DNA from: Clostridiales bacterium
GTDB taxonomy: Bacteria > Bacillota > Clostridia > Saccharofermentanales > Saccharofermentanaceae
Assembly: GCA_017428545.1 (NCBI GenBank)
Contig: JAFRQR010000025.1
Location: 62,001-126,000, forward strand
Length of the DNA: 64,000 nt
Direction: 5' to 3'
The notes below the pieces were generated by a model. The model worked only from the letters and a program-made list of their open reading frames with translations. It ran no database searches and was not told the DNA's origin. Below are positions 51,803 through 61,105 of the stretch, piece by piece (the stretch's first letter is position 1; every line of letters begins with the position of its first letter). The translations under genes were made by a program, and so were the position numbers.

Positions 51803-52611
51803 TTGAGCACCCCCACATACCGAAGAAGATAAAGGATACCCAGTACGATCGGCTGATGCAGGATATAGACCAGAAGCGAATTTCTTCCGATCCACTCAAA
51901 CGGCTTGGAAACCGCATGGACGGCCTTCGGTGCGTTCGGGAAAAGCGTCTCCTTCTTCTTATAGACATGCCTTCCGATCAGAACACCCAGGAAGAATACG
52001 CCCACCCACGGGATCAGACCGAGCTCATCGCCGACTGTCCAGGCATAATCCGGATGCGGTTCGATACCGAGGATACTGACAAAACCCGAATGGATCTTGT
52101 AATGATAGTAGTGAATGCCGTTGAGAAGAAAGAAAAAGGCCATCACGATCAGGAAGAGGACCGCATCGCCGTTACGGCTGTTTCTTTCCCCGTACTTCTT
52201 CTGCTCAACATGGTCAAAGACCGCAAACAGTAAAGTCGATACAAATAGAAGATGCAGGACATTAAAATAGATCGAACAGCCCAGATCCAGGAAATGATCG
52301 GCCGTGATCGTTACGACGGTAAAACCGAGAGCCACGATCAAAAGTTTCAGTGAACGCTTAAAGTTGTTTCTCGAAAACTGGCAGCAGATACCGGAGATCA
52401 CGACGAAAACGAAAATGAAAAAAGGATGCAGAAACGCCCAGAACCAGTCACATTCAGCACTGATAAAGGAAAAGACTTTATATTCGAAAATATACCGAAG
52501 ATCGTACGCAAAGTGATGAAGGATCATCATAAAGATCGCAAAACCACGAAGAAGATCCAGTTCAAATGCTCGATTATCTGCCTTATTTCTGATTGCCTTT
52601 TCCCGGGTCAT
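51799..52611 (-). CDS. DUF1624/HGSNAT-like membrane acyltransferase-like protein
   Basis: 270 residues with about seven helices. The opening FELDLLRGFAIFMMILHHFAYDL is the signature of the heparan-alpha-glucosaminide N-acetyltransferase-like family (DUF1624), followed by SRNNFKRSLKLL and a final RNSLLVYILHQP. The family is predicted to move acyl groups across the membrane. It overlaps coaW upstream by four bases. Confidence 0.85.
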   Translation of the reverse strand: MTREKAIRNKADNRAFELDLLRGFAIFMMILHHFAYDLRYIFEYKVFSFISAECDWFWAFLHPFFIFVFVVISGICCQFSRNNFKRSLKLLIVALGFTVVTITADHFLDLGCSIYFNVLHLLFVSTLLFAVFDHVEQKKYGERNSRNGDAVLFLIVMAFFFLLNGIHYYHYKIHSGFVSILGIEPHPDYAWTVGDELGLIPWVGVFFLGVLIGRHVYKKKETLFPNAPKAVHAVSKPFEWIGRNSLLVYILHQPIVLGILYLLRYVGVLK

Positions 52612-53438
52612 AAGGGTGCCTTAGACTTCTTCTGCAATGCCGCGCCGATCGCCGTCGCGAATTCGGACATCTGCGGCACGATGAAGTTGAGATTATAGAG
52701 TTCGGAGAATGCCTTATAGATCGTACCGCACATCGGTGCTTTTGTCGCCTGACCGGTAAATACGACATCCTTAAGGCCGGCATTCCTTGCGGAAAGCACT
52801 GCCATCGTACCGATCGACTGGAAGACGACATTATAAAGGCCGAGGGCAATGTCTGCCTTACTTGCGTCGTCCTGCATCTTACCGAAGTTCGAAGCCGTCG
52901 TATCCATCGTAAGTCCCGGGATCGCTGAATGTGAAATGTCGCCGATCGTCAGGTCAACGTGGTTAAGATTACCGCCCTGAGCCAGTTCTGCGATCATGTC
53001 AAAATCACGCATATTCAGAGCGCAGTTGGAAAGACCGACCAAAGTACCTCCGCCGACACCGGAACCGATGATATGGCGGACTTCCTTCTTAGATGCTTCT
53101 ACAAAGGCCGTACCTGTTCCCATGCTGACGACAACGGCATGATCGAGTCCGGAAAGGAAAAGACCGCCTTGTCCTGTCGCAAAAAATTCCTGAATACGGA
53201 CAGTCGGAATTCCAAGAAGGTTTCCCGTCGGGAACGAAGCACCGACGCCCGTGATCTTTAGTTTTTCAATATCGGAGATCTTCAGCTCATATGAATCCAT
53301 GAGTTTTCCGAGCGCACCGAAAGCAGAAGTTACCGGATCGTCTGCTTTGACGATCTTGTTGCCGATGATCTTGTCACCGTCCATACCTACTACTTTCGTG
53401 GTACTTCCGCCTACATCCAGTCCGACGATGATGCCCAT
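52608..53438 (-). CDS. coaW: Type II pantothenate kinase
   Basis: 276 residues, the usual length. The actin-like ATP site GLDVGGSTTK opens the chain, and SMGTGTAF and GSGVGGGTLVGL are the type II signatures. It phosphorylates pantothenate in the first step of CoA synthesis. It is in the middle of the serS-to-hemZ unit, start after AAGGAG. Confidence 0.95.
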   Translation of the reverse strand: MGIIVGLDVGGSTTKVVGMDGDKIIGNKIVKADDPVTSAFGALGKLMDSYELKISDIEKLKITGVGASFPTGNLLGIPTVRIQEFFATGQGGLFLSGLDHAVVVSMGTGTAFVEASKKEVRHIIGSGVGGGTLVGLSNCALNMRDFDMIAELAQGGNLNHVDLTIGDISHSAIPGLTMDTTASNFGKMQDDASKADIALGLYNVVFQSIGTMAVLSARNAGLKDVVFTGQATKAPMCGTIYKAFSELYNLNFIVPQMSEFATAIGAALQKKSKAPL

Positions 53439-53453
53439 ACTGATTCTCCTTCC

Positions 53454-54467
53454 TTATCTTGTCGTAATTTCCGCCGCGTATGTGTCACCTAAGTGATATA
53501 CCGGCCGTGATCCGTCTTCTCCGCCGTCTTTCGTGATCGGGAGGCGGTAGACCTTGTTATCTGTTGTGATGATGTCAACATACGTCTCATCATCCGTTCT
53601 GCACCAGTAGAATGTGGAGCCGCCCGTGATTGTTGCTGCTTCACCTTTTATGTTCGTACACTGGATATCCTTGTTCGGGTTATAAAGGTACGAAGTCTTC
53701 TCCACGTTTCTGTCCGCAAAGAAGTAATCTGTCTGCGGTTTCAGGAAATCCGTCTCGCTCGTGATATCGTATGTCTTATAAAGCTTATGCTCGCCATATA
53801 CACAGTCATAGATCGAGAACTGCACGGCGCCCGCATTGGAAACCGTGGCGATCGCTCCTCTTACGACAGATGCCTGTATCCTCGTTCCGTCATAACGGAC
53901 GACCAGTGTCTGATACTCATCCCACGTGTCGCGCATCATCTCAAAGCATACTTCGGAATAAGGATCATTCTTATCCAGATCGAGCGTATAACCACGGAAC
54001 AGGCCCTTGCAGGCTTTTGCACCGTATTGTTCCATATACGGAAAGCACTTGCCGGGGACGACATAGTCCATAAGGTTTCCGCCGTCGTTTACAAGAACAT
54101 AGAGTGATTCGCTGTGATCGTCAAGTTCGATGCTCATGGACTCGAGCGCTCCGTCACCGTCAAAGTCAAGATCGCACTCGGCACGGTATGACGTGTAGTA
54201 CAGTCCGTCATCGGTCAAAACGGAGTCTTCTCTCATTCCCAGCATGCTCGGAGTCTCATGGAAAAGCTGCATCTTGTCTTCTTCAAGATCGCCGACATTA
54301 GACGCTGCGTTCGCATTATTCACCTGGGTGGAAGATGCGGTCGTAGGATCCGTATCCGGAGCTACTTTGGCCTTGAAAGGATTAAAGAGCATCAGAACAA
54401 GAACGATCGCCAAAACCGCGACGATATCAAAGATCACAAAACCGATTATGAATTTCCTGCTTCGCAT
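53454..54467 (-). CDS. Membrane-anchored protein with a DxDxDG calcium-type motif, unknown
   Basis: 337 residues: one N-terminal helix (about 7-29), a Ser/Thr/Asn linker, then an external domain with DLDFDGDGALES (near 100), the type seen in calcium-binding or VCBS-like repeats. The rest is beta-rich and not recognised. It lies 15 bases after serS and 15 before coaW. Confidence 0.78.
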   Translation of the reverse strand: MRSRKFIIGFVIFDIVAVLAIVLVLMLFNPFKAKVAPDTDPTTASSTQVNNANAASNVGDLEEDKMQLFHETPSMLGMREDSVLTDDGLYYTSYRAECDLDFDGDGALESMSIELDDHSESLYVLVNDGGNLMDYVVPGKCFPYMEQYGAKACKGLFRGYTLDLDKNDPYSEVCFEMMRDTWDEYQTLVVRYDGTRIQASVVRGAIATVSNAGAVQFSIYDCVYGEHKLYKTYDITSETDFLKPQTDYFFADRNVEKTSYLYNPNKDIQCTNIKGEAATITGGSTFYWCRTDDETYVDIITTDNKVYRLPITKDGGEDGSRPVYHLGDTYAAEITTR

Positions 54468-54482
54468 GTATGTGATTACCTG

Positions 54483-55772
54483 TTACTTCTTCGGTACCAG
54501 CTTATCCTTACCGCCCATGTACATACGCAGCGGTTCCGGAATGCTTACCGTACCGTCGGCGTTGAGATTATTCTCAAGGAAAGCGATCAGCATACGCGGC
54601 GGAGCAACAACGGTATTGTTCAGAGTATGCGCGAGGTAATTGCCCTTCTCTTTGTTTCTGATACGGATGCCCAGACGTCTTGCCTGCGCGTCGCCTAAGT
54701 TACTGCAGGAACCGACTTCGAAGTACTTCTTCTGACGCGGGGACCATGCCTCGACGTCACAGGACTTGACCTTCAGGTCCGCAAGGTCACCACTGCAGCA
54801 CTCGAGAGTTCTTACCGGGATATCGAGGCTTCTGAAGAAGTCTACGGAATTCTTCCACAGCTTATTGTACCATTCCATGCTCTCTTCCGGCTTGCAGACG
54901 ACGATCATCTCCTGCTTTTCGAACTGATGGATACGATATACGCCTCTCTCCTCGATGCCGTGGGCACCGACTTCCTTACGGAAGCACGGAGAATAGGATG
55001 TCAGGGTCTGCGGGAGATCTGCTTCGTCGATGATCGTATCGATGAACTTACCGATCATGGAATGCTCGGATGTACCGATCAGGTAGAGGTCTTCGCCCTC
55101 GATCTTATACATCATGTTCTCCATCTCGGCAAAGCTCATAACGCCCGTAACGACGGAAGAACGGATCATGAACGGCGGCACGTAATATGTGAAGCCGCGG
55201 TCGATCATAAAATCTCTTGCATAGGAAAGGATCGCAGAGTGAAGTCTCGCGATATCGCCCTTGAGGTAATAGAATCCGTTACCGCTGGTCTTTCTTGCGG
55301 CATCCAGATCGATACCGTCGAATGTCTCCATGATGTCCACATGATACGGAACTTCGAAATCCGGAACGACCGGCTCGCCGAAACGCTCGTTTTCGACGTT
55401 TTCACTGTCATCCTTACCGATCGGTACGGAATCGTCGATGATGTTCGGGAGCACGAGCATGATCTTTCTGACCTTCTCGGTCAGTTCCTGCTCCTTGACG
55501 TCGAGAGCTGCCATCTCGTCAGCCATGGCAGCGACCTGCTTCTTGGCTTCCTCGGCCTCATCCTTCTTTCCCTGGCCCATCAGAGCACCGATCTGCTTAC
55601 TGATCGTGTTTCTCTGTGAACGGAGGTACTCGACTCTCGTCTTCGCCTCACGAAGCTCCTTATCATAAGCGATGACCTCATCCACCATCGGGAGCTTGTC
55701 ATCCTGAAACTTTTTCTTGATATTTTCCTTAACGATGTCCGGATTTGCGCGGACAAATTTGATATCCAGCAT
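54483..55772 (-). CDS. serS: Seryl-tRNA synthetase
   Basis: 429 residues: a coiled-coil arm (about 25-100) and the class II catalytic domain. Motif 2 is FRKEVGAHGIEERGVYRIHQFEKQEM in part (FRKEVGAHG); motif 3 is APPRMLIAFLEN where most bacterial enzymes have VGRTLVAILEN. The segment LIGTSEHSMIG also differs from the usual LIPTAE and reads more like the eukaryotic/archaeal type. Start after GGAGG. No T-box leader is visible. Confidence 0.93.
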   Translation of the reverse strand: MLDIKFVRANPDIVKENIKKKFQDDKLPMVDEVIAYDKELREAKTRVEYLRSQRNTISKQIGALMGQGKKDEAEEAKKQVAAMADEMAALDVKEQELTEKVRKIMLVLPNIIDDSVPIGKDDSENVENERFGEPVVPDFEVPYHVDIMETFDGIDLDAARKTSGNGFYYLKGDIARLHSAILSYARDFMIDRGFTYYVPPFMIRSSVVTGVMSFAEMENMMYKIEGEDLYLIGTSEHSMIGKFIDTIIDEADLPQTLTSYSPCFRKEVGAHGIEERGVYRIHQFEKQEMIVVCKPEESMEWYNKLWKNSVDFFRSLDIPVRTLECCSGDLADLKVKSCDVEAWSPRQKKYFEVGSCSNLGDAQARRLGIRIRNKEKGNYLAHTLNNTVVAPPRMLIAFLENNLNADGTVSIPEPLRMYMGGKDKLVPKK

Positions 55773-55805
55773 TTTCCTGCCTCCATTGAAACATATAACT
55801 TTGTA

Positions 55806-55814
55806 ATTTTACCA
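55806..55814 (-). promoter_or_regulatory. Extended -10 promoter for the serS operon
   Basis: TGG followed by TAAAAT on the minus strand, 34 bases before the serS start. An AAAAGCAC copy lies at 55846, upstream. Confidence 0.5.
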
Positions 55815-55886
55815 TAAATAGGCAAACTCTTCTATATTCTTATAGAAAAGCACCGGTATAAATTCAATGTGGAAATTTGCGGCGTT

Positions 55887-57257
55887 TTATGCCCTTTCGA
55901 CCATGTCCATCATGGTCAGATCCGTGGAAATGACGACATTCGGATCCGTATTCAAGGCTTCAAAACGATCCTTCAGACGGTCGGAAGCGATCACGCCGCC
56001 GCTTTCGGCCTTAGCGGACGGCAGCATGACGATATACTGGGCACTGCTGAACTTCGTGAAAACATCGCCTTTTCGGAGCGTATCCTGGATCGCCGTGAAA
56101 AGCACATCCATGGCAGGCTCCAGCGAATGCGCCTCCAGCATGTTCCCTTCTTTATCCAAAAGAGTGACGAGCATGACGCAGAAGGTCTGTTCGGATCTTG
56201 CCAGCATACGCTCGATAAACCGGAAGATCGCCAGGAACGGCTCATAATCCTGCCAGTAAGCACCGCGGATCGTACCCGGTTCCTTGAGCTGCTGCATGAG
56301 TGTACGGATATTCATCTCGATCGCTTCGGGGCGGTCAAGTTTTGCCTGCTTCGACGGAAGCGTGCTGCTGTAAAAACGGAAGTTGTTCTTTCCTTCTTTC
56401 TTAACGACATAGAGGGCACGGTCGGCCTTATCATAGAGAGTATCCATGTTATTGCCGTCCTGAGGTGCCAAAGCGATACCGATCGACATGGTCGCGATCC
56501 CGTTCGTTACGACCCGGAGCTCTTCGTTGACCGCCAGCTGGAAGGTCTTCAGCCTTTGTGAAAGCACTTCGTTTTCCGGCGGATTCTCCATAAAGATAAC
56601 GAACTCGTCGCCGCCGAGACGTCCGACGATCTCATCCGGAAAGTACTCGATCATCATGTGCGCCAGGCGGTTGAGGACCTGGTCACCGACGATGTGTCCG
56701 AGTTTATCGTTTACGCTCTTAAAGTGGTCGACGTCGAGGATCATATAGGCGGCACTGGTGCCTTTGGCAAGGATCACTTCGATCGTCTGTGTCAGATAGG
56801 AACGGTTCCAAAGACCTGTCATCGGGTCTTTGGAAGCGATACTCTCAAAGCGCTTCGCGCGCTTTTCGGCAAGACGGCGGAACTCTTCAAGTTCGAGCGT
56901 TCTGGCAATACGAGAGCGCATGACCTGCGGGATAAACGGTTTGGTGATAAAGTCGGCGGCACCGAGCTTTAAGCATTCGACCTCGGTCTCCGCATCTGTT
57001 CTGGCCGTTAAGAAAATGACCGGAACGTCTTTATAGTCATGATTGGCGCGGATCTGACGGAGCGTCTCCAGGCCGTCCATCTCCGGCATATTGATGTCCA
57101 GAAGGATAAGATCCGGAATCTTTTTTTCTAAGAAACGAAGGGCCATCTGTCCCGAAGGCACGAGACTGACCTGATAGATCTCATCCAGGGCCTGTTTCGC
57201 CAATGTAAGATTCGCTTTGCTGTCATCCACGACCAGGATCGTTTTTACCTTATCCAC
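55887..57257 (-). CDS. Response regulator diguanylate cyclase with a degenerate second GGDEF-like domain
   Basis: 456 residues: a receiver domain (DDSKAN, phospho-Asp in LLDINMPEMDG near 54, TKPF), a catalytic GGDEF domain (LDVDHFKSVND, GRLGGDEFVIF near 214) and a third part (about 320-456) that lines up with a GGDEF domain but has SSAQY where GGDEF should be. The RxxD inhibitory site upstream of GGDEF is absent. It makes c-di-GMP when phosphorylated. The start is GTG; the histidine kinase gene ends two bases upstream, so the two form one pathway. Confidence 0.9.
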   Translation of the reverse strand: MDKVKTILVVDDSKANLTLAKQALDEIYQVSLVPSGQMALRFLEKKIPDLILLDINMPEMDGLETLRQIRANHDYKDVPVIFLTARTDAETEVECLKLGAADFITKPFIPQVMRSRIARTLELEEFRRLAEKRAKRFESIASKDPMTGLWNRSYLTQTIEVILAKGTSAAYMILDVDHFKSVNDKLGHIVGDQVLNRLAHMMIEYFPDEIVGRLGGDEFVIFMENPPENEVLSQRLKTFQLAVNEELRVVTNGIATMSIGIALAPQDGNNMDTLYDKADRALYVVKKEGKNNFRFYSSTLPSKQAKLDRPEAIEMNIRTLMQQLKEPGTIRGAYWQDYEPFLAIFRFIERMLARSEQTFCVMLVTLLDKEGNMLEAHSLEPAMDVLFTAIQDTLRKGDVFTKFSSAQYIVMLPSAKAESGGVIASDRLKDRFEALNTDPNVVISTDLTMMDMVERA

Positions 57258-57259
57258 CC

Positions 57260-59986
57260 TTAGTTCTCTCCCATCAGATTCTTCAGATTCGCAATTGCCT
57301 CATCGTACTGGAAATCATTGAGGCAGTTTCGTGTTCTCTTAAGTGCAAGTTCAGTATCCGGACCGACATCATAAGTAAGAAGCCAGTCGATCTTGGCAAG
57401 TGCCATATCCGTGTCGAAGTCCTCGACACTCGTTTTGATCTCACCGATGGTCTCCATGAGCATATCATTTCCGATCGGGGACTTCGGATTTCCTTCGCCC
57501 GATGCCTCTTCCTGAGAATCAAATACGCCTCTTGCCCGGAGTTCAAGTCCGATATCGTCAAGAAGTGACTGGTACATCGACAAGAGATCGTTGTGGTTTG
57601 CGTCGATAAAATCGAAGCGTCCTTCGTAGTTGGCAAATTCATGTTCTTTTGCAAATTCGGAAAGCTCCATGGCACCGATAGATGCGCAGACACTCTTTAA
57701 GGCATGCGCTTCGATACCGAATCCTGCATAATCCTTCGCCTCGGCCTGTTCACGAAGCCGCTCGATCTTTATCAGGCCGTCCTCGTAGACGACCTTAAGA
57801 AGGCTGATGTAGTTGTCGATATTGTTACCACAGTTCACAAGGCCACGGTTGCAGTCAACGCCGCGAAGCTGTACGGCACCTTCTCCGAAGTGCGGGGCAC
57901 TTGCGACGGTATGCTGTTTTCTGATGATCATTTCCTCCGGAAGGTTGCTCTTTAAGGACTTTTCAAGCTGTGACAGCTCGATCGGCTTACTGACATAGTC
58001 CTGGAAGCCTTCTTTGAAGAACATTTCACGTACACCGCTGACCGCATTTGCCGTAAGTGCGATGACAGGTACTTTTTGGAAATACTCGTCGTCCACCTGG
58101 CGGATCAGGCGGAGCGTATCGATACCGTCTAATTCCGGCATCATGTGGTCCATGTAAATGATGTCGAATCTTTCACCGTCTCTTAACTTCTCGATACATT
58201 CCTTACCGGAATTCGCAGTAGTGACATGCATCTGATAAGGCTCGAGAAGGCCTTTGACGACCTTGAGGTTAACGGCGTTGTCATCGACCACGAGGATCTT
58301 GGCTTCCGGTGCGATGAAGCTCTCTGTGAATTCATCGCTGTCAAGAGACTCGATCGGCGTCTCGGTAAGGACGGAAGCGAATACCGCGGAATAAACAGGG
58401 CGGCGTACCACGAGAACGTCCTTATAACCTGTCGACAGTTCGTTCTTATCAAACATCAGGACGATCTTCGGCTGGCCGTGGGTATCGCAGAATTCGCGGA
58501 TCTCATGAGAGAACTCATCAAAAAGCGGCTTGGATACGAAGAAATAGGAGTACGAGGCATTTGACGCCGGGTCGAGATCCCTGATCTTCGAAGCAAAACG
58601 TGCGGAAACACCGAGACGCTGCAGATCTGACCTCGCCTGATCGCGATAGATCGCCTTCTCGTCAAAGTACATGACATGCTCGACCTTATCCGAAGGAACA
58701 CTTGCAAGTGCTTTTTGCTTGGCAATATATTGGTGAAGTTCAAAGGAGAACGTGCTTCCCTGTCCGTACACACTGTCTACTGAGATCGTGCCGCCCATAA
58801 GCTCCATCAGGCGCTTACAGATCGAAAGACCGAGGCCCGTACCTTCGACCGCACGGTTCTGGCGGGTGTCGAGACGCTGGAAGGAACCGAAGAGCTTCTG
58901 CTTGTCTTCGGGCTTGATACCCATACCGGTATCGGAAACGTCAAAGTGCAGAAGGCACATATCACTGGATACCGGCTGATAGGCGACACGCAGCGTGATG
59001 TGGCCTTCGGATGTGAATTTGACCGCATTATTCAACAGATTCAAAAGCACCTGCCGGATGCGGATCTCGTCTCCGACCAGTTCGCTTGGGATCTTCGGGT
59101 CTATATTGACCACGAGATCGAGGTTTTTGTCCTGCATACGCACGGTAATGATGTTGATGATGTCGTTGATGACCGAGGTCAGCTGATAACGCACATTGAT
59201 GATCTCCATCTTACCGGATTCGATCTTACTGAAATCCAGGATATCGTTAACGATCGCCAGAAGCGAATTACCTGCACTCTTGATGTTTCTGGCATTTTCG
59301 CGTACTCCCGGATTGATATCGTCTCTAAGGATCATCTCTGTCATACCGACGATCGCATTCATCGGTGTTCTGATCTCGTGGGACATGCTCGCTAGAAAGT
59401 CCGCTTTTGTCTGAGATGCGGCTACGGCTTCCTTCTTCTTGATCTCTACGATCTGAAGGAGGTCCTCGGTACTTTGGGTCTTTTGGGTAAGAGTTCTTTT
59501 CGAGCGGTTGATGAACGAAACGAGCGCCATAAGGAAGACCTGCGCGATGATCAGGATGATGATGCGGACCATCAGTTCCTCCAGCGTTCTGTAACCTAAA
59601 AGCAGATCGTAGTCATAGACGATCCAGAACGAATAGTAAAGGGCCGTAAAGATCAGGCAGTAAAGGTTCGGGGCAAAGTCAAAGTAGATCGAGACAACGC
59701 AGGCCACGGTGATAAAACCATCCTGGATCGTTCCCGGGTTCTGGTAGTAAATACCGTAAAGGACCACCATCGACAGGAAAAACGAAGTCATCATGTACAT
59801 CTGGAACTTGTAGTTGTCCCTGGAGATCTTCGTAAGAAGATAGGCGACCATCGGTGTAATGATGCAGTAGATATTGAAAAACTGCGGATAGACCGATACC
59901 TGCGTTGACATGAACATAAAGAAGATACATGTGACCACGTAGATGAGAAGCAGAATTCTATGGGCATCTCTTTTTTCCAGAAGCAT
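57260..59986 (-). CDS. Hybrid sensor histidine kinase with receiver and HPt domains
   Basis: 908 residues. About six N-terminal helices (1-160), then HisKA with SHEIRTPMN (His near 202), HATPase with NLLNNAVKF, DTGMGI and GTGLGL, a degenerate receiver (about 445-560), a receiver with DHMMPELDG (Asp near 612) and an HPt domain with HALKS (His near 761). This is a full phosphorelay in one chain, likely passing phosphate to the receiver-GGDEF protein downstream. ATG 59986 follows GAAGGAG, two bases after the upstream gene. Confidence 0.92.
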   Translation of the reverse strand: MLLEKRDAHRILLLIYVVTCIFFMFMSTQVSVYPQFFNIYCIITPMVAYLLTKISRDNYKFQMYMMTSFFLSMVVLYGIYYQNPGTIQDGFITVACVVSIYFDFAPNLYCLIFTALYYSFWIVYDYDLLLGYRTLEELMVRIIILIIAQVFLMALVSFINRSKRTLTQKTQSTEDLLQIVEIKKKEAVAASQTKADFLASMSHEIRTPMNAIVGMTEMILRDDINPGVRENARNIKSAGNSLLAIVNDILDFSKIESGKMEIINVRYQLTSVINDIINIITVRMQDKNLDLVVNIDPKIPSELVGDEIRIRQVLLNLLNNAVKFTSEGHITLRVAYQPVSSDMCLLHFDVSDTGMGIKPEDKQKLFGSFQRLDTRQNRAVEGTGLGLSICKRLMELMGGTISVDSVYGQGSTFSFELHQYIAKQKALASVPSDKVEHVMYFDEKAIYRDQARSDLQRLGVSARFASKIRDLDPASNASYSYFFVSKPLFDEFSHEIREFCDTHGQPKIVLMFDKNELSTGYKDVLVVRRPVYSAVFASVLTETPIESLDSDEFTESFIAPEAKILVVDDNAVNLKVVKGLLEPYQMHVTTANSGKECIEKLRDGERFDIIYMDHMMPELDGIDTLRLIRQVDDEYFQKVPVIALTANAVSGVREMFFKEGFQDYVSKPIELSQLEKSLKSNLPEEMIIRKQHTVASAPHFGEGAVQLRGVDCNRGLVNCGNNIDNYISLLKVVYEDGLIKIERLREQAEAKDYAGFGIEAHALKSVCASIGAMELSEFAKEHEFANYEGRFDFIDANHNDLLSMYQSLLDDIGLELRARGVFDSQEEASGEGNPKSPIGNDMLMETIGEIKTSVEDFDTDMALAKIDWLLTYDVGPDTELALKRTRNCLNDFQYDEAIANLKNLMGEN

Positions 59987-59988
59987 AG

Positions 59989-60939
59989 TTACTCTCCTTC
60001 TCTGCACTGTTCCTTCAGGGCAACGCCCGAGGGAACGACGAATTTCAATGTAGTCGGCAGCACGCGGATCGACAGTGAGTTTTCGTGTTTGTTCATTTCG
60101 AAAGACTCTCCGTCCGCCGCAAAGAACATATTCTTATTGCCCGGCATCTGGATCGAGATCTCGGACGGATCGATCACCCGGACGGATTTTCCGAGTTTGG
60201 AAAGTTCGCCTCTTCTGTACGCTCCGATTCCGGGAAGCAAAGTAAAGAAAGAAAGCGAATCGGCCAGAAGCAGTTTGACCTTGCCGTTTACGGGGCAGGC
60301 ATTCTGTACCGGGGAAAAGGATCCGCCGTAACAGATACCGTTAAAAGCGGTGATCGAGGACTTTCTGCCCAGGATCTCCTGACCGTCGGCGGTGATGGAA
60401 TACTGACTGCTGACGTTAAAGATCGAATTACGGATGATCGACAGAAGGTACGGGATCTTGGTTCCGACGATGGAAAAACGCGAAAGGCTGTTGACGTCCG
60501 AAGCGACTTTCGCTTCAAATCCGACTGAGCAGAAGTTCAGTGCTTTTCCGAAACCGAAATCCATTACGTCGAGGTACATGGGAGTTCCGGTGATCAGAGT
60601 GTCCAGGTTGGAAAACGCCTCCACTTCTCCTTCAAAGACCTTCAGAAAATCGTTTGTCATGCCGCACGGAAAAAACGCCACCTCGACCATGGAAAAGTTC
60701 GAAATGCCGCTGATCGCCCGGCAGAGTGACCCGGAACCGCCACAGATAAACAGCCGGATCGTCTCATCTTCAAAGATGTGGCAGAGTCTTTGCACAAGAA
60801 CGGTCTCATGGCCGACATACTCGGTATCAAAGACCAGAGCGCCCAGCTCCGGATGGGAAGCTACATATGAACGCACACGGATAGAAAGGTTCTCCTTCTC
60901 TTTTCCCGCACGCGGATTGATGATAAAAATGTGTTTCAT
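59989..60939 (-). CDS. Diacylglycerol/sphingosine kinase family protein with altered GGDGT motif
   Basis: 316 residues with the DAGK fold: IINPRAG at the N-terminus, CGGSGSL (near 68) and FPCGMTNDFLKV (near 95). The usual catalytic motif is GGDGT; here Asp is Ser and Thr is Ser, which may reduce kinase activity or change its use. The C-terminal strands (NGICYGGSFSP, ADGE) are normal. It is first in the unit with the hybrid kinase and the cyclase. Confidence 0.85.
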   Translation of the reverse strand: MKHIFIINPRAGKEKENLSIRVRSYVASHPELGALVFDTEYVGHETVLVQRLCHIFEDETIRLFICGGSGSLCRAISGISNFSMVEVAFFPCGMTNDFLKVFEGEVEAFSNLDTLITGTPMYLDVMDFGFGKALNFCSVGFEAKVASDVNSLSRFSIVGTKIPYLLSIIRNSIFNVSSQYSITADGQEILGRKSSITAFNGICYGGSFSPVQNACPVNGKVKLLLADSLSFFTLLPGIGAYRRGELSKLGKSVRVIDPSEISIQMPGNKNMFFAADGESFEMNKHENSLSIRVLPTTLKFVVPSGVALKEQCREGE

Positions 60940-61032
60940 GTATCCATACCCCGCATGACCTTAAAGATCACGCTTCGGTTCCCCGTCTCCAAAACTAGGA
61001 ATAGGATACCACAACTGAATATATAAATAAAG

Positions 61033-61052
61033 TTTGAAAAGTACTTTTCAAA
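61033..61052. repeat. Perfect 20-bp palindrome
   Basis: TTTGAAAAGTACTTTTCAAA is fully self-complementary. It lies between the CmpB-like gene and the lipid-kinase-like gene, and its centre AAAAGTACTTTT is one or two bases from the dispersed motif. It could act as terminator or operator. Confidence 0.85.
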
Positions 61053-61105
61053 GCGAATTTCCCGATTTTTCCGCTGATCCGGATGAACCGGCTTTTCCTC
61101 GGGGT

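Noticed and set aside
55773-55886. T-box leader ahead of serS
   Set aside because: The leader is under 40 bases from the likely promoter and has no T-box sequence.
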